Positions 1 through 5,267 of a DNA stretch of 5,267 bases are shown piece after piece. This DNA comes from Bacteroidota bacterium (GTDB lineage: Bacteria > Bacteroidota > Bacteroidia > Chitinophagales > Chitinophagaceae), in NCBI GenBank assembly GCA_023386855.1, contig JAEWIW010000048.1, positions 1 through 5,267 on the forward strand, written 5' to 3'. The notes under the pieces are model-generated. The model ran no database searches, had not been told where the DNA came from, and saw only the letters and a program-made list of their open reading frames with translations. Both the position numbers and the translations under genes were made by a program. The first letter of the stretch is position 1. Every line of letters starts with the position of its first letter.

Positions 1-120
1 GATCATCAGCGTTCCAATAAATGTTCCCACCACGGTAAGCATGGTGATATAGGAGGTTTTACCCCCGCTGCGCTGTTCTTCCCAATATTTCAGGAATCGT
101 TTTTCTTTTGAACTTAACAA
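1..120 (-). CDS. Small membrane protein of unknown function, N-terminal part, cut by the window edge
   Basis: Reading leftwards from position 120, 40 codons stay open to the edge of the window. The peptide begins LLSSKEKRFLKYWEEQRSGG, a charged, amphipathic cytoplasmic-looking head, and passes at about residue 24 into a hydrophobic run (YITMLTVVGTFIGTLMI) that looks like the start of a transmembrane helix. The first usable start is TTG at 118-120, because the frame is closed by the TAA of the preceding gene 15 bases upstream. The only ATG (40-42) lies at residue 27, inside the hydrophobic stretch, and would remove the charged head. The tight spacing behind the E1 gene on the same strand suggests co-transcription, perhaps with translational coupling; no Shine-Dalgarno sequence is visible. 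I do not recognise a named family, although short membrane proteins opening with a KEKxFLxYWE-like motif seem familiar from Chitinophagaceae. The rest of the gene, and any function, lie outside the window. Confidence 0.6.
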   Translation of the reverse strand, partial: MLSSKEKRFLKYWEEQRSGGKTSYITMLTVVGTFIGTLMI

Positions 121-135
121 GGCAAAAATTTGATA

Positions 136-2517
136 TTATTCTGCAACGATCTTTTTAACCGTTTCCATGATCTCTTCCGCATTGGGCTTACTGAAATAAT
201 CCCCATCACTACCATAGGCCGGGCGGTGTGCTTTGGCAGAAAGCGTGCGTGGCGTGGCATCCAGCCATTTATACCCACCCTGCTTTTCCATTACAATATT
301 GTACATATAGGCAGTAGCCCCTCCGGGTACATCCTCATCGACAAACAATATCCTGCTGGTCTTTTTTAAAGATTCCAGGATGCGGTGTTCCCTGTCAAAA
401 GGAAGCAGTGTTTGCACATCAATGACTTCGCAGCTGATATTTTGTGCCTGCAATCGTGCTGCTGCTTCTTCCACTATACGTAATGTGGATCCATAAGAAA
501 CAATAGTGATATCATTCCCTTCCCTGATCACTTCTGGCATACCCAGTGCAACACGATATCCCAGCAGGTCGTTGGGTAATTTTTCTTTCAGCCTGTATCC
601 ATTGAGCGATTCCACTACGATAGCAGGATCATTTCCTTCCAGTAATGTATTGTACATACCTGCAGCCTGCACCATGTTTCGTGGAACACAAACAAACAAA
701 CCTCTTAAGGAATGAATCATGAGTCCCATGGGAGAACCACTGTGCCAGATGCCTTCAAGGCGGTGACCACGGGTCCTGATAATTAAAGGACAACTTTGTC
801 TTCCTTTTGTTCTCCAGTGAAGTGTTGCGGCATCATCACTCAGTGGTTCAAGACCGTATAAAAGATAGTCGATATACTGTATCTCTGCGATCGGCCGTAG
901 GCCACGCATGGCAAGGCCTATAGCCTGACCGATAATGGTCAGTTCCCTGATGCCTGTATCAAAAATGCGGTAATTACCATACTTGCTCTGAAGGCCGGCA
1001 AGCCCCTGGTTAACATCTCCAATCTTACCCACATCTTCACCAAAGGCAACCACTTTTTTATTGCTGGCAAACAATTCATCAAAATATTTGTTGAGCACCT
1101 CGTACCCATTGATCACCGGTGCATCATGGCTGAACTTGAGTGAGGTTGATGAAACTTTTAAAGCACTTTTAGCGCCCTGCTGGTAAAGAAAATCACTGTA
1201 TAATTCATCGCCTTCCCTTTTCCATTCTTCATACAGCTGCCTGAATTCTTCTGCCTGCATGGCATCGCCTGATAGTTCAAGTACGGAATGCATGTGCTTA
1301 AGAATATCTCTTCTTGAAGGCTCGCGGCTTGCTGAAAGCTCGCTTATAGCAGGCTCCAGGCCGGCAATACCTGCATCAAGCAATGACCTGGTCATATCGA
1401 GTACCTGCTGCTGGCGTTCCTTCATGGGCTTAAGGTAATTTTCCCAGGCATTATTCCGGCTCTGCTTCACTACTTCTTTTGCTCCTGCTTCAATTTCATT
1501 GATCTCATCTTCAGAGGCAAGAGCATTGGATAAGATCCATTCGCGCATTTTTTTGTTTCCATCCCATTCCCTCTCCCACTCAAGCCTTTCCGGCTCTTTA
1601 TAACGCTCATGGCTACCCGAAGTTGAATGACCCTGGGGCTGCGTTACCTCTTCAACATGAAAGATCGCAGGCACATGCGTTTCTCTAATGCGTGCAATGC
1701 CTTCTTCAAACACTTCACACATTCCCGCATAATCCCAGGCTTTCACTTTATAAATATTTAATCCATTGGTACCCTCTTTTTTTTGCATGCCCTTTAATGC
1801 TTCAGAAATGGAAGCCTTGGTAGTCTGGAATTTTTTTGGAACAGAAATACCATATCCATCATCCCAAATAAAGATGGCAAGAGGAATCTGCATTACACCG
1901 GCTGCATTAACGGTTTCCCAGAAATGTCCTTCAGAAGTGGAGGCATCGCCGATAGTACAAAAGCAAATCTCGTTTCCCTGCTGGCTAAGATGAGTAAGAT
2001 CATGGAGTTCGCGGTTATGCCTGAACAGTTTTGAAGCCAGCCCCAGGCCAATAGAGCGGGGCATTTGCCCGGCTGTTGGAGCCAGTCCTGCTGCGATATT
2101 CTTTTGCTGTGTCAGCTCTGCCCATTCACCATTAGGCTGAACAAGCCTGGTGGCAAAATGAGAATTCATTTGTCGTCCACCACTATGAGGTTCATTGGCT
2201 GTATCGGGATCAGCATATAACTGGGCAAAAAATTCTTCTGCGGTAGCCTGCCCTGTGGCAAATGCCAGGGTCTGGTCGCGGTAATATCCTGAAAGAAAAT
2301 CCCCGGGTTTGAAGAACTTAGCCGCGCAAACCTGCGCCAGCTCTTTACCATCGCCGAAGATGCCAAACTTGGCTTTACCGGTCAATACTTCCTTCCGGCC
2401 CAGCAAGCTGGCTTCCCGACTAAGGCAGCAAAGCCTGTAGTCGTTCATTACTTCGTCGCGGAAGCGATCAAATGAAAGCTTTTCATCCAATATGGCAGGG
2501 TTGTTCGCGATTTCCAT
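136..2517 (-). CDS. Fused alpha-beta 2-oxoacid dehydrogenase E1 (ThDP-dependent; branched-chain or related substrate)
   Basis: This cytoplasmic enzyme should decarboxylate a 2-oxoacid on thiamine diphosphate and pass the acyl group to the lipoyl arm of an E2 partner. The 793 residues join both E1 subunits, which are separate proteins in most bacteria. The alpha half (about 15-350) shows YYRDQ (78-82), GRQMNSHFA (114-122), the ThDP/Mg motif from GDASTSEG (190-197) to WDDGYGIS (218-225), and GHSTSGSHERYK (296-307), the counterpart of the active-site phosphorylation loop, with H297 the likely catalytic His. A charged linker covers about 350-465. The beta half (466-793) has GEDVG (493-497), DTGIRE (520-525) with E525 matching the Glu that activates the cofactor, WHSGSP (591-596) with H592, LLPFD (704-708) and DEDVPGG (727-733). 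The usual Asn-Asn of the ThDP motif is Asp-Asp. The ATG at 2515-2517 is the first start after an in-frame TAG four codons upstream. Substrate (branched-chain acids or pyruvate) cannot be settled, and no E2 or E3 gene is in view. Confidence 0.93.
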   Translation of the reverse strand: MEIANNPAILDEKLSFDRFRDEVMNDYRLCCLSREASLLGRKEVLTGKAKFGIFGDGKELAQVCAAKFFKPGDFLSGYYRDQTLAFATGQATAEEFFAQLYADPDTANEPHSGGRQMNSHFATRLVQPNGEWAELTQQKNIAAGLAPTAGQMPRSIGLGLASKLFRHNRELHDLTHLSQQGNEICFCTIGDASTSEGHFWETVNAAGVMQIPLAIFIWDDGYGISVPKKFQTTKASISEALKGMQKKEGTNGLNIYKVKAWDYAGMCEVFEEGIARIRETHVPAIFHVEEVTQPQGHSTSGSHERYKEPERLEWEREWDGNKKMREWILSNALASEDEINEIEAGAKEVVKQSRNNAWENYLKPMKERQQQVLDMTRSLLDAGIAGLEPAISELSASREPSRRDILKHMHSVLELSGDAMQAEEFRQLYEEWKREGDELYSDFLYQQGAKSALKVSSTSLKFSHDAPVINGYEVLNKYFDELFASNKKVVAFGEDVGKIGDVNQGLAGLQSKYGNYRIFDTGIRELTIIGQAIGLAMRGLRPIAEIQYIDYLLYGLEPLSDDAATLHWRTKGRQSCPLIIRTRGHRLEGIWHSGSPMGLMIHSLRGLFVCVPRNMVQAAGMYNTLLEGNDPAIVVESLNGYRLKEKLPNDLLGYRVALGMPEVIREGNDITIVSYGSTLRIVEEAAARLQAQNISCEVIDVQTLLPFDREHRILESLKKTSRILFVDEDVPGGATAYMYNIVMEKQGGYKWLDATPRTLSAKAHRPAYGSDGDYFSKPNAEEIMETVKKIVAE

Positions 2518-2521
2518 GCAG

Positions 2522-2529
2522 CAAACCTA
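2522..2529 (-). promoter_or_regulatory. Bacteroidota -7 promoter element for the fused E1 gene
   Basis: Read on the minus strand the bases are TAGGTTTG, an exact match to TAnnTTTG. Only four bases (CTGC) separate the box from the E1 ATG, so transcription would begin at or within a few bases of the start codon. A -33 TTG is not clear; TGTTT (2551-2555 on the minus strand) lies 21 bases upstream and is the nearest candidate. The TAG inside the box is also the in-frame stop that fixes the start codon. Confidence 0.6.
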
Positions 2530-2552
2530 CAGGAAATTTCATAAAATCCTAA

Positions 2553-2574
2553 ACAGGGTAACAGCTGTTCCTGT
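2553..2574. promoter_or_regulatory. Imperfect dyad in the divergent intergenic region, candidate operator
   Basis: The core AACAGCTGTT (2560-2569) is a perfect 10-base palindrome. It is flanked by ACAGG (2553-2557) and CCTGT (2570-2574), so the arms pair over ten positions with a two-base bulge (GT, 2558-2559). It sits directly upstream of the E1 promoter region and about 40 bases upstream of the DUF1573 promoter, a position suited to a regulator acting on one or both. No regulator gene is in the window, and a chance palindrome of this size is possible. Confidence 0.3.
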
Positions 2575-2608
2575 GGAAAACCATGGCTGTTAAAATTTGA
2601 AAGCTGTT
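2564..2608 (+). repeat. Three GCTGTT motifs between the divergent promoters
   Basis: GCTGTT occurs at 2564-2569, 2586-2591 and 2603-2608. The second and third copies extend into similar AT-rich tails (GCTGTTAAAAT and GCTGTTTAAAAT), and the first copy is half of the palindrome at 2560-2569. The spacings of 22 and 17 bases are not regular. They could be repeated half-sites for a DNA-binding protein or simply local low complexity. Confidence 0.25.
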
Positions 2609-2615
2609 TAAAATA

Positions 2616-2648
2616 TTGAGGATGATAAATCGTTTTGGAATAATTTTG
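2616..2648 (+). promoter_or_regulatory. Bacteroidota-type promoter for the DUF1573 pair
   Basis: The -7 element TAATTTTG (2641-2648) matches TAnnTTTG exactly, and a TTG at 2616-2618 lies 22 bases upstream, within the spacing known for the -33 element of this phylum. Transcription would start around 2653-2655, leaving a leader of about 20 bases before the ATG at 2673. This promoter is an argument against the longer reading frame that opens at the TTG at 2616, since that codon would lie upstream of the transcript. Confidence 0.65.
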
Positions 2649-2672
2649 ATCAACCTGAATTATCATAACGAT

Positions 2673-3113
2673 ATGAAATCAATTTTTTCACTGCTGGTCC
2701 TGGCGCTTTCAATCTGCAGCATAGCCAATGCGCAAAGCAATGCTGTGCCGGAGGGGAAGGCTATTTCTTTCAGCGAAGCTGAATTTGATTTTGGTAAGAT
2801 CGTACAGGGTAAACCGGTGATCCACCTTTTTGAATGGAAGAATAATAGTGATCAGCCGGTAACCATTACTGATGTATTGGCTTCCTGCGGATGTACCACA
2901 CCGGAATGGGAAAAAAAGGAAATTGCCCCCGGGCAATCTTCAATTATTAAAATCGGGTATAATGCTGAAGGCGAAGGTGTATTCCAGAAAACCATTTTGG
3001 TAAAAGCGGGTAATGAACAGAAGACCCTGGTGATCAAGGGAAATGTTTATCCTGTTCCCGCAACCTCCGCGCCATTAAATCCATCTATCGCTTTGTTCAA
3101 ACAACTCAATTAA
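2673..3113 (+). CDS. Secreted DUF1573 protein, first of a tandem pair
   Basis: The 146-residue product opens with a type I signal peptide (MKSIFSLLVLALSICSIANA, likely cut after residue 20). C15 is not in a good lipobox because Ile precedes it. A single DUF1573 domain, an Ig-like beta-sandwich related to the ASH/HYDIN group, covers about 31-125. It shows FDFGKIVQGKPV, a PVTI strand, the hallmark SCGCTTP with C72 and C74, and an IAPGQ turn before the closing strands. These two are the only cysteines of the mature protein, so they could form a disulfide or a ligand site. A Pro-rich tail of about 20 residues follows. The frame extends upstream to a TTG at 2616, but the signal peptide and the promoter favour ATG 2673. 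It lies 5 bases ahead of a paralogue and is surely co-transcribed with it. The family is common in Bacteroidota and its molecular role is unknown; a periplasmic or cell-envelope location is likely. Confidence 0.88.
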   Translation: MKSIFSLLVLALSICSIANAQSNAVPEGKAISFSEAEFDFGKIVQGKPVIHLFEWKNNSDQPVTITDVLASCGCTTPEWEKKEIAPGQSSIIKIGYNAEGEGVFQKTILVKAGNEQKTLVIKGNVYPVPATSAPLNPSIALFKQLN

Positions 3114-3118
3114 AGAAT

Positions 3119-3538
3119 ATGAAAAGAATGCTACTGGCTTTCGCCGCGATCCTTATGTCTGCTACCATGTTTGCCCAGGCACCTGCTGCCAAGGCAGAAC
3201 CTGCCGTAATCAAGTTCAAGGAATTGTCGTACAATTTCGGGAAGATCAAGCAGGGTGTTCCGGTAACACATGATTTCGAGTTTTCAAATGTTACTGATAA
3301 GCCTGTAACCATTGAAACAGCTTCTGCATCCTGTGGTTGTACCACTCCTAAATGGCCAGAACCTCCAGTGGCAAAAGGAAAAACCAATAAGATCACAGCA
3401 GGTTTTAATGCTGCAGCCCCCGGCCCTTTCAATAAAAGCATCTATGTAAAAGTTGCTGGTGTTGAACAGCCTATTGAATTGAAGATTACCGGTGAGGTTG
3501 TATCTGCTGAAGAATTTGGAAAAACTAAGAAAGGCTAA
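3119..3538 (+). CDS. Secreted DUF1573 protein, second of a tandem pair
   Basis: This 139-residue protein begins with a signal peptide (MKRMLLAFAAILMSATMFAQ, cut near residues 19-21) followed by an Ala/Pro-rich stretch. The DUF1573 domain runs from about 31 to 128, with YNFGKIKQGVPV, KPVTIE, SCGCTTP and a closing strand ELKITGEV. C72 and C74 fall at exactly the same residue numbers as in the upstream protein and are again the only cysteines. By eye the two domains share roughly 40 percent of residues, which suggests an old duplication rather than a recent copy. The tail is short and basic (KTKKG). The ATG at 3119 is 5 bases after the preceding stop; AAAGA just upstream is at best a weak ribosome site. 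A strong terminator follows 26 bases after the stop, so the two genes make up the whole operon. The function is unknown. Confidence 0.9.
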   Translation: MKRMLLAFAAILMSATMFAQAPAAKAEPAVIKFKELSYNFGKIKQGVPVTHDFEFSNVTDKPVTIETASASCGCTTPKWPEPPVAKGKTNKITAGFNAAAPGPFNKSIYVKVAGVEQPIELKITGEVVSAEEFGKTKKG

Positions 3539-3564
3539 GTATACTAATAGTTTAATGAATTTTT

Positions 3565-3602
3565 GCCCGGTCTTATCCTTCAACGGATGACCGGGCTTTT
3601 TT
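3565..3602 (+). terminator. Rho-independent terminator of the DUF1573 operon
   Basis: GCCCGGTC (3565-3572) pairs perfectly with GACCGGGC (3589-3596). Inside it, ATCC (3575-3578) pairs with GGAT (3585-3588) across a six-base loop, with a two-base bulge. Six T residues follow directly at 3597-3602. There is no A-tract on the left flank, so it acts for the plus strand only and insulates the aminotransferase gene downstream. Confidence 0.92.
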
Positions 3603-3640
3603 AATTCATATTTGTCATCATTTCAATATGTCTGATTCCA

Positions 3641-3648
3641 TATATTTG
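3641..3648 (+). promoter_or_regulatory. Bacteroidota -7 promoter element for the aminotransferase gene
   Basis: TATATTTG is an exact TAnnTTTG match. Four bases (GCGC) separate it from the ATG at 3653, the same arrangement as at the E1 gene, and it predicts a leaderless or nearly leaderless transcript. A TTTG at 3611-3614 could be the -33 element, but the 26-base gap is longer than usual. The terminator just upstream supports an independent promoter here. Confidence 0.6.
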
Positions 3649-3652
3649 GCGC

Positions 3653-4858
3653 ATGTTACAAATAAGCCAGCGCGGACAGCAAATGCCAGCTTCACCCATC
3701 AGGAAACTGGTACCCTATGCAGAACAGGCCAAGAAAAAAGGGACCAAAGTTTACCATTTAAATATTGGCCAGCCAGATATTGAAACGCCCAAAGCCATTC
3801 TTGATGCAGTAAAAAATACTCCCATTAAAGTGCTGGAATATAGCCATAGTGCAGGAAATGAGAGTTACCGCAAAAGACTTTCAGCCTATTATCATTCCGC
3901 GGGCATTGAAGTAAGTCCTGAACAGATCATCATCACTACCGGTGGCTCCGAAGCCATTTCATTTGGTTTTTTCAGCTGCTTCGATGCAGGTGATGAAGTG
4001 ATCATACCCGAACCTTTTTATGCCAACTATACCGGTTTTGCCGTTGCGGCCAATGTGGTGGTGAAGCCTGTCACTTCTTCTATAAAAGAAAAATTCGCGC
4101 TTCCTTCCATTGCTGAATTTGAAAAGCTGATCACTCCACGCACCAGGGCGATCATCATATGCAATCCTAATAATCCAACCGGGTATCTTTATTCCCGTGA
4201 AGAAATGGAACAGTTGAAGGAATTGGTGATCCGTCATGAACTGTTTCTTTTTTCTGATGAAGCTTACCGTGAATTCTGTTATGAAGGCGAACATTTCAGT
4301 GCCATGAACCTTAAAGGTGCTGAACAGAACGTTGTACTTATGGATACCATTTCCAAAAGGTATAGCGCCTGTGGAGGACGAATCGGGGCCCTGGTTACCC
4401 GTAACCAGCAGGTACTCGATGCCGTAATGAAATTTGCGCAGGCAAGGCTGAGTCCTCCCTCCTTTGCCCAGATACTGGGAGAAGCGGCAACTTACCTGCC
4501 GGCTGATTATTTTGATGAAACCAAGGCAGAATACCTTTCAAGAAGAAATTTACTGGTAGAAAAGCTCAACCGGATGGAAGGCGTGTATTGTCCTACCCCC
4601 GGAGGCGCATTCTATGCTATCGCTTCCCTGCCTATTGATGATTCAGATAAATTCTGCCAATGGCTGCTGGAATCATTTTCCCATCAAGAGGAGACCGTTA
4701 TGCTTGCTCCTGCAACTGGTTTTTACCAAACACCAGGGTTAGGAAAACAGGAAGTCAGGATTGCTTATGTATTGAACAGGGAAGATCTTTCCCGTGCAAT
4801 GGACCTGCTTGAAATTGCCTTAAAGCAATACCCTGGCAGAACCGTTCAGCCCAAATAA
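3653..4858 (+). CDS. PLP-dependent class I/II aminotransferase, aspartate aminotransferase-like
   Basis: The 401-residue cytoplasmic enzyme belongs to the fold-type I aminotransferases, which move an amino group between an amino acid and a 2-oxoacid through pyridoxal phosphate. The motifs come in the expected order: MPASPIRKL (11-19) and NIGQPDIETP (37-46) in the N-terminal arm, GGSEA (97-101) at the cofactor phosphate, NPNNPTG (171-177) with N174, SDEAYREF (201-208) with D202 facing the pyridine nitrogen and Y205, ISKRYSACGGRIG (233-245) with K235 as the Schiff-base lysine and R243 at the phosphate, and EVRIAY (367-372) with R369 for the substrate carboxylate. Length and residues indicate an intact, active enzyme. 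The ATG at 3653 is the first start after an in-frame TAA at 3602-3604, and the residues after it (ISQRG) resemble relatives, so the later Met11 is less likely. Aspartate is the best substrate guess, but aromatic or branched-chain acceptors cannot be excluded. Confidence 0.92.
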   Translation: MLQISQRGQQMPASPIRKLVPYAEQAKKKGTKVYHLNIGQPDIETPKAILDAVKNTPIKVLEYSHSAGNESYRKRLSAYYHSAGIEVSPEQIIITTGGSEAISFGFFSCFDAGDEVIIPEPFYANYTGFAVAANVVVKPVTSSIKEKFALPSIAEFEKLITPRTRAIIICNPNNPTGYLYSREEMEQLKELVIRHELFLFSDEAYREFCYEGEHFSAMNLKGAEQNVVLMDTISKRYSACGGRIGALVTRNQQVLDAVMKFAQARLSPPSFAQILGEAATYLPADYFDETKAEYLSRRNLLVEKLNRMEGVYCPTPGGAFYAIASLPIDDSDKFCQWLLESFSHQEETVMLAPATGFYQTPGLGKQEVRIAYVLNREDLSRAMDLLEIALKQYPGRTVQPK

Positions 4859-4880
4859 TTTAAGCAACAGGAAAGCATTT

Positions 4881-5102
4881 TTACCTGGAAGCTGAATCTT
4901 CCCGGGAATCATTTCCGGGCTTTACTTCACTGATATCTTTCGAGGTGCTGTCGACCTGGGAATTGGTTTCCTTATTTCCCGGGTCACCATCGGGTGTGCG
5001 GGGAAATTCGGGCTCAATAAATTCTTCCTGGTTTTTATATTGTTTATCCTCAGGTTTCAATTTAGGATAAGCCCTGCTGCTATCTTGTTTTTTCTCTTCC
5101 AT
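4881..5102 (-). CDS. Small acidic, probably disordered protein of unknown function
   Basis: I do not recognise this 73-residue protein. It has 18 Asp/Glu and 13 Lys/Arg, many Ser, Pro, Asn and Gln, and no Cys or Trp. There is no hydrophobic segment, so it has neither signal peptide nor membrane helix and is probably an unfolded cytoplasmic polypeptide. PGN occurs twice (41-43 and 62-64), and the end is Ser-rich. It converges on the aminotransferase gene with only 22 bases between the two stops. The ATG at 5100-5102 follows an AT-rich leader; AGGA lies too far upstream (about 18 bases) to serve as a normal ribosome site. TATCTTTT (5124-5131, minus strand) matches TAnnTTTG at all but the last base and could be its promoter, but no -33 TTG stands at the right distance. 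The composition resembles small stress or linker-type proteins of Bacteroidota, but a chance reading frame is not excluded. Confidence 0.55.
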   Translation of the reverse strand: MEEKKQDSSRAYPKLKPEDKQYKNQEEFIEPEFPRTPDGDPGNKETNSQVDSTSKDISEVKPGNDSREDSASR

Positions 5103-5267
5103 AAATTTTTTATTAATTCCTGTAAAAGATATGCCATAAACAAGGGCTGCCAGGGAAGCATTAACAGAATAGTTTTATATTAGTTTATAAAACCTTTCCT
5201 TTGATCCCATCGATAAATCCATATAAAAAAAACACCGTTTTTGAGCAGCTTCCGCGCTATGCAGCAT
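5103..5267. other. AT-rich end region, with a possible gene start at the right edge
   Basis: The segment lies upstream of the small minus-strand gene and holds no complete gene. On the plus strand, a frame opening at TTG 5201-5203 reads LIPSINPYKKNTVFEQLPRYAA and is open to the edge. Its amino-acid makeup is protein-like and would fit a divergently transcribed gene, but there is no ATG in that frame and no exact TAnnTTTG box ahead of it. On the minus strand, a frame entering from the edge reads 30 codons and stops near 5175. Neither can be decided from this window. Confidence 0.25.

Noticed and set aside
130..715. Plus-strand frames opposite the end of the E1 gene
   Set aside because: They lie entirely or almost entirely within the E1 coding region, which has intact motifs throughout, and show no family features.
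2616..2672. Longer form of the first DUF1573 gene starting at TTG 2616
   Set aside because: It would place 19 non-signal residues before a good signal peptide, and its start lies upstream of the predicted transcript start; the TTG is better read as the -33 promoter element.
2661..2693. Lipoprotein signal in the first DUF1573 protein (LSIC)
   Set aside because: Ile directly before the Cys is not a usual lipobox residue, and a standard ANA cleavage site follows five residues later.
3284..3583. Minus-strand reading frame across the second DUF1573 gene and the terminator
   Set aside because: It is the antisense shadow of a well-supported gene, covers part of a terminator hairpin, and its translation has no recognisable pattern.
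3959..4294. Minus-strand reading frame of 111 codons inside the aminotransferase gene
   Set aside because: Fully contained in a gene with all its catalytic motifs; its His/Phe/Arg-rich composition is typical of antisense translation.
4901..4985. Repeated CCCGGG-containing words (4901 and about 4976) as possible interspersed repeats
   Set aside because: They lie within the small reading frame, are only six to seven bases long and are not regularly arranged.
1..5267. Mobile element, CRISPR array, phage, toxin-antitoxin or tRNA/rRNA signals
   Set aside because: No transposase or integrase motifs, no long direct or terminal inverted repeats, no spaced repeat array and no cloverleaf or rRNA sequence could be found by reading both strands.

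Overview
The window looks like ordinary chromosomal DNA from a Bacteroidota bacterium, most likely near Chitinophagaceae. The supports are: three exact copies of the Bacteroidota -7 promoter element TAnnTTTG, each just ahead of a transcription unit; start codons without clear Shine-Dalgarno sequences; a fused alpha-beta 2-oxoacid dehydrogenase E1 of the kind I associate with this phylum; and a tandem pair of DUF1573 proteins. The family placement is inference from remembered protein style, not from a search.

Layout. At the left edge (1-120, minus strand) is the first part of a small membrane protein, probably starting with TTG. It lies 15 bases behind the stop of a 793-residue fused E1 of a branched-chain or related 2-oxoacid dehydrogenase (136-2517, minus), and the two are probably one operon. 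A 155-base divergent intergenic region (2518-2672) follows. It carries a promoter for each direction, an imperfect dyad and three GCTGTT motifs. Rightwards come two secreted DUF1573 proteins 5 bases apart (2673-3113 and 3119-3538), closed by a strong rho-independent terminator (3565-3602). Next is a class I/II PLP-dependent aminotransferase (3653-4858, plus) with its own promoter. It converges on a small, acidic, probably disordered protein (4881-5102, minus). The last 165 bases are AT-rich and may hold the beginning of a gene that runs off the right edge.

How the genes relate. The E1 and the aminotransferase both belong to 2-oxoacid and amino-acid metabolism, but they are on opposite strands in separate transcription units, so a shared pathway is only a possibility. 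The DUF1573 pair forms an envelope or periplasmic module of unknown function. No E2 or E3 gene, RNA gene, mobile element, CRISPR array or phage trait is visible, and no stretch longer than 300 bases lacks a gene. I do not see a convincing new biological system. The points most worth checking are the apparently leaderless transcripts of the E1 and aminotransferase genes, the Asp-Asp form of the ThDP motif in the E1, and the unrecognised small protein.
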